DNA from: Paracoccus alcaliphilus
Lineage (GTDB): Bacteria > Pseudomonadota > Alphaproteobacteria > Rhodobacterales > Rhodobacteraceae
Assembly (NCBI RefSeq): GCF_028553725.1
Contig: NZ_CP067124.1
Location: 3,172,001-3,236,000 of the forward strand
Length of the DNA: 64,000 nucleotides
Direction: 5' to 3'
The notes under the pieces were generated by a model. It ran no database searches, was not told where the DNA came from, and saw only the letters and a program-made list of their open reading frames with translations. The position numbers and the translations under genes are program-made. Positions 25,083 to 35,676 of the stretch are shown here, piece by piece. The stretch's first letter is position 1. Each line of letters opens with the position of its first letter.

Positions 25083-26525
25083 CTACATCGCTGCGATCTC
25101 GTCTCGGTGCTGCTGCATGCGCAGGAAAATCCGCCAGTCGCGTTCGCGGCGGGCCACCGATTGCGGATCAGGCGTGGTGATTTGCAGCGGACGGGCGAAA
25201 CGGTCACGCGCCGCGAGGATCCCGCCCGACAGGGGTGCCGCCGCCGCGATGGCCGAACCGCGCAAAACGGCGTCTTCGGGTTGCCAGTGGATCTCGGCCC
25301 CGATGGTATCGGCATAAAGGTGGCGCATCAGCGGCGCGCGGGCCTGCCCGCCCGCCATCGCCAGACGCGGGCTGTCCAGCCCCATATGCCGGATGATCTG
25401 GCGCGTTCCCAGCGCAATCGCCACCGCCGCCCGCCAATACAACCGGTCCAGTGCCGCGACATCGCGCTGCAAGGACATGCCGTGGATGACGCCGCGCATC
25501 CCCGGATCGGCAAAGGGGGTGCGGTTGCCCTTGAAATCGGGCAGCAGATGCAGCGTCTCATCCACGTCCGGGCGGCGGGCCAGCCGGACAAGGATGGCGT
25601 CATGGCTTTCGGTGCCGGGATAAAGCTGCCGGATCGATTCCAGCAGCGCGCCGGTTGCGGACTGGCCGCCCTCGGTCACGCTTTCGCCCGGCAGGATCGC
25701 GCCGGGATAGGGGCCCCACAGCCCCTGCCCCGGGCGCACATCGCGCGCCATGATGCAGTTCGAGGTGCCCGCGATCAGCGCCGGCATGTCGCCTGCCGCC
25801 CCCAGCGCACCGGCAAAGGCGTCGATCAGCCCCGCCGCCACGACCGTTTCGCGATCCAGCCCCAGTTCCGCCGCGCCGCGTTCGGACAGGCAGCCGATGG
25901 CGCTGCCGGGCGCCAGCACCGGACCGGGGCGCGGAAAGCCCGCGATCCCCATCTGATGCAGCAGATCCTCTTGCCAGCCGCCCCGGTCGGGCAGCCAGGC
26001 CCATTTCGCCGCCGCCGCGCAAAGCGACCGCGCCTCGATCCCCGTCGCCCGCCAGGCCAGATGGTCGCAAAGATCGCGCACCCCGCGCAACGAAGCCCAG
26101 ATATCGGGCCGGTTCCGCGCCAGCCAGATCAGCTTGGGCGTCTGCATCTCGGGCGAGACCGAACCACCGGCGCGGGCCACCACTTCGTGCCCGGTGGCGC
26201 TGAGTTCCGCCGCCTCGGCAGTGGCGCGATGGTCGTGCCAGGCGATCACATCGGGGGTGAAACCCGGCGCATCGACCACCAGCGAGCAGGTCGCGTCAAA
26301 GGCCAGCGCCCGCAATTGCGACGGCGCGGCCCCGGCCAGCCGCCTTGCCTCGGCCAGCGCATCGGCAACGGCCTGCCATATTTCGGCGAAATCATGTCCG
26401 GCATGGCCATCCGGCCCCGGAACCAGCGAAAAGCCCCGACTGCTGCGTGCCAGCAGCCGCCCATCATCCGCGAACAGTCCCGCCCGCACGCGGGCCGAGC
26501 CGACATCAACGGCGCCAAACAACAC
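25083..26525 (-). CDS. FGGY-family pentulose kinase
   Basis: A 480-residue sugar kinase with the N-terminal phosphate loop GAVDVGSARVRAG, the central substrate-site WHDHRA (typical of ribulokinase/pentulokinase members) and the C-terminal MAGGQARAPLM. The WHDHRA form and length fit D-ribulokinase or ribitol-type FGGY kinases better than xylulokinase. It is the last gene of a seven-gene polyol operon (transporter, mannitol dehydrogenase, HAD phosphatase), so its substrate is probably a ketose made by polyol oxidation, such as D-ribulose or D-xylulose from pentitols. Confidence 0.85.
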   Translation of the reverse strand: MLFGAVDVGSARVRAGLFADDGRLLARSSRGFSLVPGPDGHAGHDFAEIWQAVADALAEARRLAGAAPSQLRALAFDATCSLVVDAPGFTPDVIAWHDHRATAEAAELSATGHEVVARAGGSVSPEMQTPKLIWLARNRPDIWASLRGVRDLCDHLAWRATGIEARSLCAAAAKWAWLPDRGGWQEDLLHQMGIAGFPRPGPVLAPGSAIGCLSERGAAELGLDRETVVAAGLIDAFAGALGAAGDMPALIAGTSNCIMARDVRPGQGLWGPYPGAILPGESVTEGGQSATGALLESIRQLYPGTESHDAILVRLARRPDVDETLHLLPDFKGNRTPFADPGMRGVIHGMSLQRDVAALDRLYWRAAVAIALGTRQIIRHMGLDSPRLAMAGGQARAPLMRHLYADTIGAEIHWQPEDAVLRGSAIAAAAPLSGGILAARDRFARPLQITTPDPQSVARRERDWRIFLRMQQHRDEIAAM

Positions 26526-26541
26526 GTCGCACCTCGCTGCC

Positions 26542-27207
26542 TCAGGTCAGTTGCGCCAGAGTGTTGGGCAAATCGTCGGCATGTTCAATCAGCGCGTCGG
26601 GTTTCAGCGCCGCCAGACGCTCGGCCAGCCGCGCCCGGCCCGCATGGCTGCCCCCCAGAAAGCCAATGACGCGCATCCCCGCCGCGCGCGCGGCACGGAT
26701 ACCGGCGGGGCTGTCCTCGATGACCACACAATCGGCAGCGGGAACACCGATCCCTTGCGCCGCCAGCAGGAACAGGTCAGGTGCGGGCTTGCCCTGCGCC
26801 ACCATCGTCGAAGAATAGACGTGATCGCCGAAAAATCCTGCAAGTCCCGTAAGTTGCAGAGACAGTTTCAACCGGTCCGGCGCGCTGGACGAGGCCACGG
26901 CGCGGGGCGCGTCCAGCATCTGCAAGGCCCCGGCCATGCCCGGCACCGCGGTCAGGTGGCGGTGAAAACGCTCGGCCAGTCTTGCGGCATAGGCGGGCAG
27001 TTCCGGGGTCAGATCGGTGTGATGGTCGCGCGCGGCCATCTTGATCAGCGCATTGACCGAGCGGCCCAGAAAATCGGCATAGATCCGGTCGATCCCGATT
27101 GGCAGGCCCAGCCCGTGCAGCATCCCGGCCAGTTCCTCGGCCGCCAGCGGCTCGGAATCGACCAGAACGCCGTCGCAGTCAAAGATCAGACCCTGCCATT
27201 TGCCCAT
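26542..27207 (-). CDS. HAD-family sugar-phosphate phosphatase / beta-phosphoglucomutase-like
   Basis: A 221-residue HAD hydrolase of subfamily IA with a helical cap. The nucleophile motif is FDCDGVLVDSEP (Asp10, Asp12), motif II VASSSAPDRL, motif III the Lys of QGKPAPDLF, and motif IV VIEDSPAGI. The cap and motif style match sugar-phosphate phosphatases and beta-phosphoglucomutases. It lies between mtlK and the kinase gene with gaps of 9 and 16 bases, so it belongs to the operon; it may remove an off-path sugar phosphate. Exact substrate unknown. Confidence 0.87.
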   Translation of the reverse strand: MGKWQGLIFDCDGVLVDSEPLAAEELAGMLHGLGLPIGIDRIYADFLGRSVNALIKMAARDHHTDLTPELPAYAARLAERFHRHLTAVPGMAGALQMLDAPRAVASSSAPDRLKLSLQLTGLAGFFGDHVYSSTMVAQGKPAPDLFLLAAQGIGVPAADCVVIEDSPAGIRAARAAGMRVIGFLGGSHAGRARLAERLAALKPDALIEHADDLPNTLAQLT

Positions 27208-27216
27208 CGCAACCGC

Positions 27217-28680
27217 CTAGTGCCCCAGATAAGCCGCAAGCGTGGCGCTGGTGCCGTCGCGCCACAGCCGCTCCAGCCAGTCGGCGAAGGCGGCGGCAAA
27301 GACCGGATCCCGCCCCGTCGCGCCATAGATATCGGACATGGCCAGCCAGGCGGACGGGTCCTGCCGCGCCGCCTGCGCCACCTGCGTCAGCCGGTCCCAG
27401 TTGGGATCATTGGCTGCGATCTCGGTGCCCGAATCGCTGACGCCCGCGCAATAGCGGCACCACAGCGCCGATTCCAGCGCCAGCCCGGTGACCGGCAGCC
27501 CCCGCGCCAGCCGGTCGGCAATGGTCGGGATGATGAATTTCGGCTGCCGGTTCGAGCCGTCGAGGCACAGCCTGCGCACCGTATCGCCGATCTTGGGATT
27601 GGCGCAGCGTTCGGCCACGCGGGCGAAATAGGCGCCCAGATCGGTGCCGGGCACGGGCGGCACGGCGGGGATGATCTCGTCACGCTCGACCTTTTCCAGA
27701 AAGCCGCGCACCAGCGGGTTTTCCATCGCCTCATGCACGAAATGGATATCCATCAGCCCGGCCGGATAGGCGATGACGGCATGGCCGCCGTTCAGAATGC
27801 GGATCTTCATCATCTCCCACGGGGTCACATCGCTGACGAATTCGACCCCGGCCTGTTCCAGCGGCGGACGACCAGCGGGAAAGTTATCCTCCAGCACCCA
27901 TTGGGTGAAATCCTCGCAGAAGACCGGGGCTGCGTCGGGGATGCCGAACTCTTCGCGCACCAGCCGCCTTTCGCGATCCGAGGTCGCGGGCGTGATCCGG
28001 TCCACCATCGCGTTGGGAAAGGCCACCGCTTCCGCGATCCACCCGGCCAGCGCCGGGTCCGACAGCCGCGCGGTTTCGGTTACGGCCTCTCGCGTGACCG
28101 CGCCGTTATGGGGGATGTTGTCGCAGCACATGACGGTAAAGGGGGCGTGCCCCGCCGCGCGACGCGCCTTCAGCCCGGCCACGATCAGCCCGAACACCGT
28201 CGCCGGATTGTCGGGATCGCGGCCATCGGCGGCGATGGCGGGATGGGCCGGGTCGAAATGTCCGGTGGTGGCGTCGATGAAATAGCCGCCCTCGGTAATG
28301 GTCAGCGCCACGATGCGGATCGCCGGATCGGTCATGGTCGCGATCAGCCGCCGGGTGTCGCCCGGCGCGATATGGTCGATGATCGGCCCCAGCACCCGCG
28401 CCTGCGATTGTCCGGCGGATTGCTCGACCAGCGTGTAAAGGTAGTCCTGCGCCGCCAGGGTCTGACGCATGACCTCGTCGCCGGGCATGACGCCGGCGCC
28501 GATGATGGCGAAATCCTGCGCCAGCCCCATGTTCATCAGCCGGTCCAGATAGGCCGCCTGATGGGCGCGGAAGAAATTGCCGACACCGAAATGCAGCACG
28601 CCCGCGCGCAGCGCCGCCCGGTCATAGCCCGGCCCCTGCTGGCCAAGCTGCCCGACAGTGGCATTCGACAATCCATTCAT
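27217..28680 (-). CDS. mtlK: Mannitol 2-dehydrogenase (long-chain polyol dehydrogenase)
   Basis: A 487-residue NAD-dependent polyol dehydrogenase of the long-chain family that oxidises mannitol to fructose (also D-arabinitol to xylulose). HFGVGNFFRAHQAAYLD gives the N-terminal nucleotide-binding region, VDRITPATS the conserved central segment and KIRILNGGH the catalytic K-x4-N-x2-H signature. AGGAGC stands eight bases before the ATG at 28680; an upstream in-frame start adds 15 residues without similarity. It follows smoK by 63 bases. Confidence 0.93.
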   Translation of the reverse strand: MNGLSNATVGQLGQQGPGYDRAALRAGVLHFGVGNFFRAHQAAYLDRLMNMGLAQDFAIIGAGVMPGDEVMRQTLAAQDYLYTLVEQSAGQSQARVLGPIIDHIAPGDTRRLIATMTDPAIRIVALTITEGGYFIDATTGHFDPAHPAIAADGRDPDNPATVFGLIVAGLKARRAAGHAPFTVMCCDNIPHNGAVTREAVTETARLSDPALAGWIAEAVAFPNAMVDRITPATSDRERRLVREEFGIPDAAPVFCEDFTQWVLEDNFPAGRPPLEQAGVEFVSDVTPWEMMKIRILNGGHAVIAYPAGLMDIHFVHEAMENPLVRGFLEKVERDEIIPAVPPVPGTDLGAYFARVAERCANPKIGDTVRRLCLDGSNRQPKFIIPTIADRLARGLPVTGLALESALWCRYCAGVSDSGTEIAANDPNWDRLTQVAQAARQDPSAWLAMSDIYGATGRDPVFAAAFADWLERLWRDGTSATLAAYLGH

Positions 28681-28743
28681 TCCAGTCGCTCCTGTGCGGG
28701 GCTGCTGCGGCCCCGTTTGCTGCAAAACCCGGTTCAGGGTGGC

Positions 28744-29742
<999 letters not shown>

Positions 29743-29757
29743 GGTCCCCTCCCTTTT

Positions 29758-30588
29758 TTATTTCACCGCGCCGAAGGTCAGGCCGCGGACAAGTTGCTTC
29801 TGGCTGAACCAGCCGAGGATCAGGATCGGGGCGATGGCCATGGTGCTCGCCGCCGAGAGTTTCGCGTAAAACAGCCCTTCGGGCGATGAATAGCTGGCGA
29901 TGAAGGTCGTCAGCGGCGCCGCCTGCGAGGTGGTCAGGTTCAGCGTCCAGAAGGCCTCGTTCCATGCCAGAATGACGTTCAGCAGCAGGGTCGAGGCGAT
30001 GCCCGGAACCGCCATCGGCGTCAGCACATGGACGATCTCGTTTCGCAGGCTGGCCCCGTCCATCCGCGCGGCTTCCAGGATCTCGCCCGGGATCTCGCGG
30101 AAATAGGTATAAAGCATCCAGACGATGATCGGCAGATTGATCAGCATCAGCACGATGGTGATGCCCAGCCGCGTATCCAGCAGACCCCAGCTGCGAAACA
30201 GCAGATAGATCGGGATCAGCACCCCCGCCGCCGGCATCATCTTGGTGGACAGCATCCACATCAGCAGGTCCTTGGTGCGTTTGGCGGGCTGGAAGGCCAT
30301 CGACCACGCGGCCGGAATGGCGATCAGCAGCCCCAGCAGGGTCGAACCAAGCGCGATGGTGACCGAGTTCATGAAATGCCGGAAATAGGGCGACCGCGCC
30401 TGCACCTCGGCATAGTTCTGCGTCGTCCAGTCGAAGAACAGGAACTTGGGCGGGCTGGCGATGGCGTCGGCCTCGGATTTGAAGCTGGTCAGGATCGTCC
30501 ACAGGATCGGAAAGAAGATCAGCAGCGCGATCGTCCATGCGATGATGGTGACGGTCCAGCGGCGGGTTTCGGAAACATTGCGTGCCAT
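29758..30588 (-). CDS. smoG: Polyol ABC transporter permease (MalG type)
   Basis: A 276-residue permease with six predicted transmembrane segments and the EAA loop EILEAARMDGASLRNEI that docks to the ATPase. An N-terminal hydrophobic helix (TIIAWTIALLIFFPILWTI) starts the protein. Its start codon follows the smoF stop by only three bases and the smoK gene starts 15 bases after its end, so it is part of the tight smoEFGK unit. Confidence 0.93.
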   Translation of the reverse strand: MARNVSETRRWTVTIIAWTIALLIFFPILWTILTSFKSEADAIASPPKFLFFDWTTQNYAEVQARSPYFRHFMNSVTIALGSTLLGLLIAIPAAWSMAFQPAKRTKDLLMWMLSTKMMPAAGVLIPIYLLFRSWGLLDTRLGITIVLMLINLPIIVWMLYTYFREIPGEILEAARMDGASLRNEIVHVLTPMAVPGIASTLLLNVILAWNEAFWTLNLTTSQAAPLTTFIASYSSPEGLFYAKLSAASTMAIAPILILGWFSQKQLVRGLTFGAVK

Positions 30589-30591
30589 GGC

Positions 30592-31461
30592 TTACTCCAG
30601 CGTCTTTCCGATCATCCGCATCAGGAAGATCGCGACGATATTGGCCAGAATGACGGCGACGATACCCCCGGCCGAGGCGCCGCCCACATCGAATTGCAGC
30701 AGGGCCTGCGAATAGACCAGATAGGTCAGGTTCGTGGACTGATAGCCCGGCCCGCCATTGGTGGTCACAAGGATCTCGGCAAAGACCGACAGCAGGAAGA
30801 TCGTCTCGATCAGGATCACCACGGTAATGGCGCGCGACAGATGCGGCAGCACCAGATTGGTGAACTTGGCAAAGGCCCCGGCGCCGTCCATCTCGGCCGC
30901 CTCCATCTGTTCGCTGTCCAGCGATTGCAGCGCGGTCAGCAGGATCAGCGTGGCGAAGGGCAGCCATTGCCATGACACGATCAGGATGATCGACATCAGC
31001 GGTGCCTGCGCCAGAAAGTCGATGGGCTGCGCGCCCAGTGCCTTGGCGATCCATGCAAACAACCCGTTGACCGGGTTCATGAACATGTTCTTCCACACCA
31101 GCGCCGAGACGGTGGGCATGATGAAGAAGGGCGCGATCACAAGGATGCGCACGATCCCCTGCCCGCGCATCGGCTGATCCAGCAGCAGCGCCAGCGCGAC
31201 GCCGCCGCCCACGGTGATCAGCAGCACCCCCCCGACCAGCAGCAGCGTATTCGCCATTGCCGTCCAGAAGGCCGGATCGGACAGGAAATATTCATAGTTC
31301 AGAAAGCCGATGAACTGCTCCATCCCCGGAGACAGCAGGTTATAGCTTTGAAAGCTGAACCACAGCGTCATCCCCAGGGGTACGATCATCCAGCCCAGCA
31401 GCAGGATGACCGAGGGCGCGACCATCAGCCGTGCAAGCGTTTTCTGATGTCTGGTGGCCAT
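30592..31461 (-). CDS. smoF: Polyol ABC transporter permease (MalF type)
   Basis: A 289-residue permease with six predicted transmembrane segments; the EAA-type loop reads QMEAAEMDGAGAFAKFTN. The N-terminal SVILLLGWMIVPLGMTLWFSF is the first helix. It forms the channel with SmoG for sorbitol/mannitol-type substrates. It lies between smoE (63 bases upstream) and smoG. Confidence 0.93.
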   Translation of the reverse strand: MATRHQKTLARLMVAPSVILLLGWMIVPLGMTLWFSFQSYNLLSPGMEQFIGFLNYEYFLSDPAFWTAMANTLLLVGGVLLITVGGGVALALLLDQPMRGQGIVRILVIAPFFIMPTVSALVWKNMFMNPVNGLFAWIAKALGAQPIDFLAQAPLMSIILIVSWQWLPFATLILLTALQSLDSEQMEAAEMDGAGAFAKFTNLVLPHLSRAITVVILIETIFLLSVFAEILVTTNGGPGYQSTNLTYLVYSQALLQFDVGGASAGGIVAVILANIVAIFLMRMIGKTLE

Positions 31462-31524
31462 CGCAGCGCCTCCCCGCGCATCGTTTCGATGGAACCGGGG
31501 GCGGTCATGCCGCCCCCGCAGGCG

Positions 31525-32832
31525 TCACTTGGGATAGCCGGCGCGGCGCATTTCGCGCTCGGTGATCTGCTGGGCCATCTGCAAGGCCTGCTCGACCGTG
31601 GATTGCCCGGCCAGAGCCGCCGCGAATTGCTGGCCAACGGTGGTGCCCATCGCCTGGAATTCCGGGATGCCCACCCATTGCGTGCCCAGATAGGGGACCT
31701 CGACCGTCGTCGGATCGGCCAGATCGGCGGACATGATGCTGTCCAGCGTCGTCTGGGCGAAGGGCGCGGCCTCCTGATATTCCGGGTTCTCGTAAAGCGA
31801 GGTCCGGGTGCCCGGCGGCACATTGGCCCAGCCATCGGCGGCGGCGATTTCCTCGGCATAGGCTTTCGAGGTGGCCCATGCGACGAATTTCTTGGCGGCG
31901 TCAGGCGACTGGGTCGAGGACGGAATGGCCAGCGTCCATGCCCACAGCCACATCTGCGGCTTCTCGCCCTCGGGCGCCAGCGCATAGCCGACCTTGTCGG
32001 CGACGGTGCTGTCATCGGGGTTCGACACAAAGCTGGCGGCCACGGTGGCGTCGATCCACATGCCGCATTTGCCGGTCTGGAACAGCGCCAGATTTTCGTT
32101 GAACCCGTTCGAGGACGCACCCGGAGGGCCGGCCTCGTTCATGATGGTGACGTAGTCGGTCAGCGCCTTGTTCCATGCCTCGCTGTCGAATTGCGGATTC
32201 CATTCCGCATCGAACCACGGCGCGCCATAGCTGTGCCCCATCGAGGTCAGAAACGCCATGTTCTCGCCCCAGCCCGCCTTGCCGCGCAGGCAGATGCCGT
32301 AAACCTCGTTCGGCTTGTCGGTCATCTTGCGGGCGGCATCGAAGACGAAATCCCAGGTCGGACGCTCGGGCATCTCCAGCCCGGCGGCCTCCATCAGATC
32401 GGTGCGATACATGATCATCGCCGATTCGCCATAGAAGGGCGCGGCGAAAAGCTGGCCGTCCCGCGACAACCCGGCCGCGATCGGCGGCAGGATGTCCTCG
32501 GCGTCGTAGTCCTCGCCCATGTCCTCCAGCGGCAGCAGCCAGTCCTGAGCGGCCCAGATCGGCACTTCGTAATTGCCGACGGTCACGATGTCATACTGCC
32601 CGCCGCGCGTGGCGATATCAGTGGTCACGCGCTGGCGCAGGACGTTTTCCTCCAGCGTGACCCATTCCAGCTGAATGTCGGGATTGGCCTCGGTGAAGGA
32701 CGAGGTCATCCGCTGCATGCGGATCATGTCGCCATTGTTGACCGTGGCAATGGTCAGCGTCTCGGCCAAGGCAGGCGCAGCAAGCGCGGTGATTGCACAG
32801 GCCCCCATCAGCCCGCGCCAGATCGTGGTCAT
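31525..32832 (-). CDS. smoE: Polyol ABC transporter substrate-binding protein
   Basis: A 435-residue periplasmic binding protein of family 1 with a signal peptide (GLMGACAITALAAPALAE). The mature N-terminus TLTIATVNNGDMIRMQRM and the motifs GQYDIVTVGNYEVPIWA and GWGENMAFLTSMGHSYGA match SmoE/MtlE polyol-binding proteins. The ATG at 32832 has a GGGAGGAT ribosome site; an upstream start at 32859 would lie inside the operator. First gene of the seven-gene polyol operon; a 27-bp inverted repeat covers its promoter-start region. Confidence 0.93.
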   Translation of the reverse strand: MTTIWRGLMGACAITALAAPALAETLTIATVNNGDMIRMQRMTSSFTEANPDIQLEWVTLEENVLRQRVTTDIATRGGQYDIVTVGNYEVPIWAAQDWLLPLEDMGEDYDAEDILPPIAAGLSRDGQLFAAPFYGESAMIMYRTDLMEAAGLEMPERPTWDFVFDAARKMTDKPNEVYGICLRGKAGWGENMAFLTSMGHSYGAPWFDAEWNPQFDSEAWNKALTDYVTIMNEAGPPGASSNGFNENLALFQTGKCGMWIDATVAASFVSNPDDSTVADKVGYALAPEGEKPQMWLWAWTLAIPSSTQSPDAAKKFVAWATSKAYAEEIAAADGWANVPPGTRTSLYENPEYQEAAPFAQTTLDSIMSADLADPTTVEVPYLGTQWVGIPEFQAMGTTVGQQFAAALAGQSTVEQALQMAQQITEREMRRAGYPK

Positions 32833-32855
32833 ATCGTCATCCTCCCTACGGATCA

Positions 32856-32882
32856 GCATTTGCCAAACTTATGGGCAAATGC
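32856..32882 (-). promoter_or_regulatory. Operator: perfect 9-bp inverted repeat upstream of smoE
   Basis: GCATTTGCC, nine bases, GGCAAATGC. It ends 24 bases before the smoE start codon. On the minus strand a perfect -35 box TTGACA lies at 32909-32904, placing the -10 region and transcription start at or inside the repeat, where a bound repressor would block transcription. A SorC/DeoR-type polyol regulator is a plausible ligand, but none is encoded in the window. Confidence 0.7.
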
Positions 32883-32952
32883 TCACACATTCAGGGAGAG
32901 CCTGTCAAGACATTGTTACCCGCCCCGCCAGAACTGCTCTGAACTGATCTGT

Positions 32953-33540
32953 ATGACGAAGCGAAACAGCGGGGCCAGCGGGCCGAATGTGGCTCTTGAA
33001 GCCGTGCGCGCGGAAGATGACTCCGGCTGATCTGGCCAGAGCGAACCCCGATCGGAAACATGGCCTCGGCCTTTCTGCTCCAAGCGCCGCGCCAGCCTGG
33101 TCTGGGTGCAGCATCATTTATTTTACTGGTGTGCGGAATGGCAGTTCGCCTGGAAAAGTAGCGAAGACGAGAATCGCGAAGATCTCACCTACCGCAGCGG
33201 TTCTCGCCTTCGCGGCGACGGTAAGCACCCGAGACCGACAGGAAGGATCCGCAACACAAGATTTGTCCGGACGTCCTGAAACGCCTGGTCATCCCGCGGC
33301 CCAATCTGATCTGGTGCACCGACATCAGTTACATCTCCATGCGCCGGGCATTCAGCATGACCTTGGACCGTGTGGCGACTCTTGCCTCGCGGCGCAAGTC
33401 GATGGAAACGCGCTTTTGCGTCGAGACCCTGATGATCCCCTCGGCGAAGTTGGTATCGGCTGTCTTCGCGATGGCGCGGATCACTGGTTGGTCCGGTCAA
33501 GGGATTTTACGGATCGTCAACCTGCGCCTCCTCGAATGAC
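32953..33540 (+). pseudogene. Decayed IS3-family element (orfA and orfB remnants)
   Basis: A frame starting at 32953 reads MTKRNSGASGPNVALEAVRA, close to the N-terminus of IS3-type orfA (MTKRxRRxHSPxFKAKVALEAVR), and ends after 25 codons. Further on, DVLKRLVIPRPNLIWCTDIS and YISMRR, then METRFCVETL, match the start of an orfB integrase domain (RPNxVWCxDITYIPMRRGF … FCIEAL) with several frameshifts. The first catalytic Asp (CTDIS) is visible. The element lies just upstream of the smo promoter and is far too degraded to be active. Confidence 0.55.
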
Positions 33541-34000
33541 AAAGCGACAGGCCGCGGCCGGGATGCAGATACACATAGGATAGCCGTCCACTCGCCACAG
33601 GCGCCCGTGCCGCGAAGCGGTTTAGTCCCTCCGCCCAAAATGTCGATATGATGACATCACGGCGGCGTGAAGCGCCGCGATAGCCGAGGTCTCCGCACGT
33701 CCCACCTTCGCCACCTGTGGCCGCATGACTCAGGGCTGTGGTGTTGACATTGATGCAACTGGCTTCCGAACCGGATAAAAACCGGCATATGGGGTGCGAC
33801 CGCATATTTTATCAGCTTGGCCCCATGAGAAGCGCGATTCATGACGCCCCTCCAACAACGGGCGACACCCCATTTCTGCATGCAAAACCGCCGATGCGCC
33901 CACCGACACCCACCGCCCCATCTCTGGTGGGAAAATATCCTGCAGGGGGTCCGGGGGATGCAAAATCCCCCGGCCATCGCGGGACGCAATCAACCCCGCC
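33541..34000. other. Gene-free stretch downstream of sdhB
   Basis: No coding region with family similarity was found on either strand. Frames here are short and compositionally random. The right end holds a strong hairpin downstream of sdhB (see separate entry); the left part may be further IS debris. Confidence 0.6.
33951..33973 (-). terminator. Hairpin downstream of sdhB
   Basis: CCGGGGGAT, a five-base loop and ATCCCCCGG form a perfect 9-bp stem 28 bases after the sdhB stop. On the minus strand it is followed by ACCCCCTGCAGGATATTTT rather than an immediate T-run, so it may be a terminator of moderate strength or an intergenic repeat unit. Confidence 0.5.
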
Positions 34001-34777
34001 TTACAAACGCTCGACCATCATGTGTTTGATCGAGGCAATGGCCTTGGCCGGGTTCAGGCCCTTGGGACAGGTGTTCGTGCAGTTCATGATCGTATGGCAG
34101 CGATACAGCTTGAACGGATCTTCCAGCTCGTCCAGCCGTTCGCCCGTTGCCTCGTCGCGTGAATCGATGATCCAGCGATAGGCGTGCAGCAGCGCGGCCG
34201 GGCCCAGATAGCGGTCGCCATTCCACCAATAGGACGGGCAGGCCGTCGAACAGGACGCGCAGAGGATGCATTCATACAGCCCGTCCAGCTTCTTGCGGTC
34301 CTCGATCGACTGCTTCCATTCCTTGCCCGGCGTCGGGGATTTGGTGATCAGATAGGGGTTCACCGATTCATGCTGGGCATAGAAATGCGTCAGATCGGGG
34401 ATCAGGTCCTTGACCACCGGCATATGCGGCAGCGGATAGATGCTGACATCGCCCTTCACCTCGTCGATGCCATAAATGCAGGCCAGATGGTTGCCGCCGT
34501 CGATGGTCATCGCGCAGGATCCGCAGATCCCCTCGCGGCAGGAACGACGGAAGGACAGCGTCGGGTCGATCTCGTTCTTGATCTTGATCAGCGCGTCCAG
34601 AACCATCGGCCCGCATTTATCCAGATCGACGAAATAGGTGTCCAGCCGCGGATTCTCGCCCGTATCGGGATCCCAGCGATAGATCTTGAACTTGCGCAGA
34701 TTGGTTGCGCCCTCGGGCTTCGGCCATGTCTTGCCGACCCGGATCTGGCTGTTCTTGGGCAGGGTGAACTGGACCAT
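34001..34777 (-). CDS. sdhB: Succinate dehydrogenase iron-sulfur subunit
   Basis: A 258-residue subunit of respiratory complex II. The 2Fe-2S site is in [11 protein letters not shown] with a further Cys in HLACIYG; the 4Fe-4S site is [12 protein letters not shown]; the 3Fe-4S site is [14 protein letters not shown]. The W of CPSYWWNGD lies at the ubiquinone pocket. A GAAAGGAG ribosome site stands before the ATG at 34777. It is the last gene of the sdh operon but is separated from sdhA by three unrelated genes. Confidence 0.97.
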   Translation of the reverse strand: MVQFTLPKNSQIRVGKTWPKPEGATNLRKFKIYRWDPDTGENPRLDTYFVDLDKCGPMVLDALIKIKNEIDPTLSFRRSCREGICGSCAMTIDGGNHLACIYGIDEVKGDVSIYPLPHMPVVKDLIPDLTHFYAQHESVNPYLITKSPTPGKEWKQSIEDRKKLDGLYECILCASCSTACPSYWWNGDRYLGPAALLHAYRWIIDSRDEATGERLDELEDPFKLYRCHTIMNCTNTCPKGLNPAKAIASIKHMMVERL

Positions 34778-34789
34778 GGGTTGCTCCTT

Positions 34790-35635
34790 TCAGAGAGTGC
34801 CTGCGGGCCGGTAGTCGGCATTGAACAGGGGTTGATTGCGCGACACAAGATCGGCGACCTTGTCCCGCGCATGCGGATTGAGCGCGAGCCCGTTGAGGCG
34901 GCGCAGAAATTCGGTCGAGCTGTCGCTCAGTCGCTCCATCGAGGGGGCATCCAGCGGCTCCAGCGCGTCGATCTCGGGCGCGCTCAGACCGGCATGGGCC
35001 AGAAGCTGGCGCCCGGGCCGCAGCGGGTCGGCCTCATCCTCCAGCCGGAAGCGGGTCACCTGCGCCACGCCCGAAACCCCGGCCAGACGCCGGGTCAGTT
35101 CACCCCAGCCGGGCAGCGAGGCGGTTTCATCCATGAAGGTCTGCAACGGCTCGGTATAACCATCGGTCCGCACCGCCTGCGCCCAGACGCTGGGACGCCA
35201 GTGGTTCATGTTGCGGGTATAGATCACCAGATCCGGCGCAAAGCCCCCTGCCAGCCCGGCCAGCAAGCCGATGATCCGTGGCATCACCGGAAACAGCCGC
35301 GTCTCGCCGCCATTGCCCGGCATCGCACCGGCGATATTCTCGTGGCTCAGCAGCACCGGCAGGCCGTTGTCGGGGATGCTGTCCAGCAGATCGGAAATCG
35401 CCAGACGCAGCGCATCCTCGGTATCCGGCGTCTGCCGCAGACTGAAAGCGATGGCCGCGCGCCCAAGGGGCCGCATCGGGCTGCCCTCTTTCGGGGTCAG
35501 GATGACCAGCCGGTCCGCCAGCACCCCGGCATTGCGCTGCAAATGCCGCTGCAACGATGTCGTGCCGGTCTTCTGCACACCCGCATGGATGATCAGCCGC
35601 CGCCGATCCGCCTTGTTCACCGCCGGGCCCGTCAT
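34790..35635 (-). CDS. Sulfotransferase-like P-loop protein inside the sdh operon
   Basis: A 281-residue protein beginning near LIIHAGVQKTGTTSLQRHL, the 5'-PSB (PAPS-binding) loop typical of sulfotransferases; later SHENIAG and YTRNMNHWRPSVWAQ resemble the 3'-PB region (R-N/D-P-x-x-W). Bacterial relatives are mostly hypothetical. The start at 35635 is chosen as the nearest ATG to the P-loop. It ends 12 bases before sdhB, whose ribosome site lies in that gap, so it is co-transcribed with sdh. A role in respiration is not evident; it may be a passenger. Confidence 0.65.
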   Translation of the reverse strand: MTGPAVNKADRRRLIIHAGVQKTGTTSLQRHLQRNAGVLADRLVILTPKEGSPMRPLGRAAIAFSLRQTPDTEDALRLAISDLLDSIPDNGLPVLLSHENIAGAMPGNGGETRLFPVMPRIIGLLAGLAGGFAPDLVIYTRNMNHWRPSVWAQAVRTDGYTEPLQTFMDETASLPGWGELTRRLAGVSGVAQVTRFRLEDEADPLRPGRQLLAHAGLSAPEIDALEPLDAPSMERLSDSSTEFLRRLNGLALNPHARDKVADLVSRNQPLFNADYRPAGTL

Positions 35636-35676
35636 CTGCGCATCCCGGACATGATCAACCCCACCGGCACCGCCCT

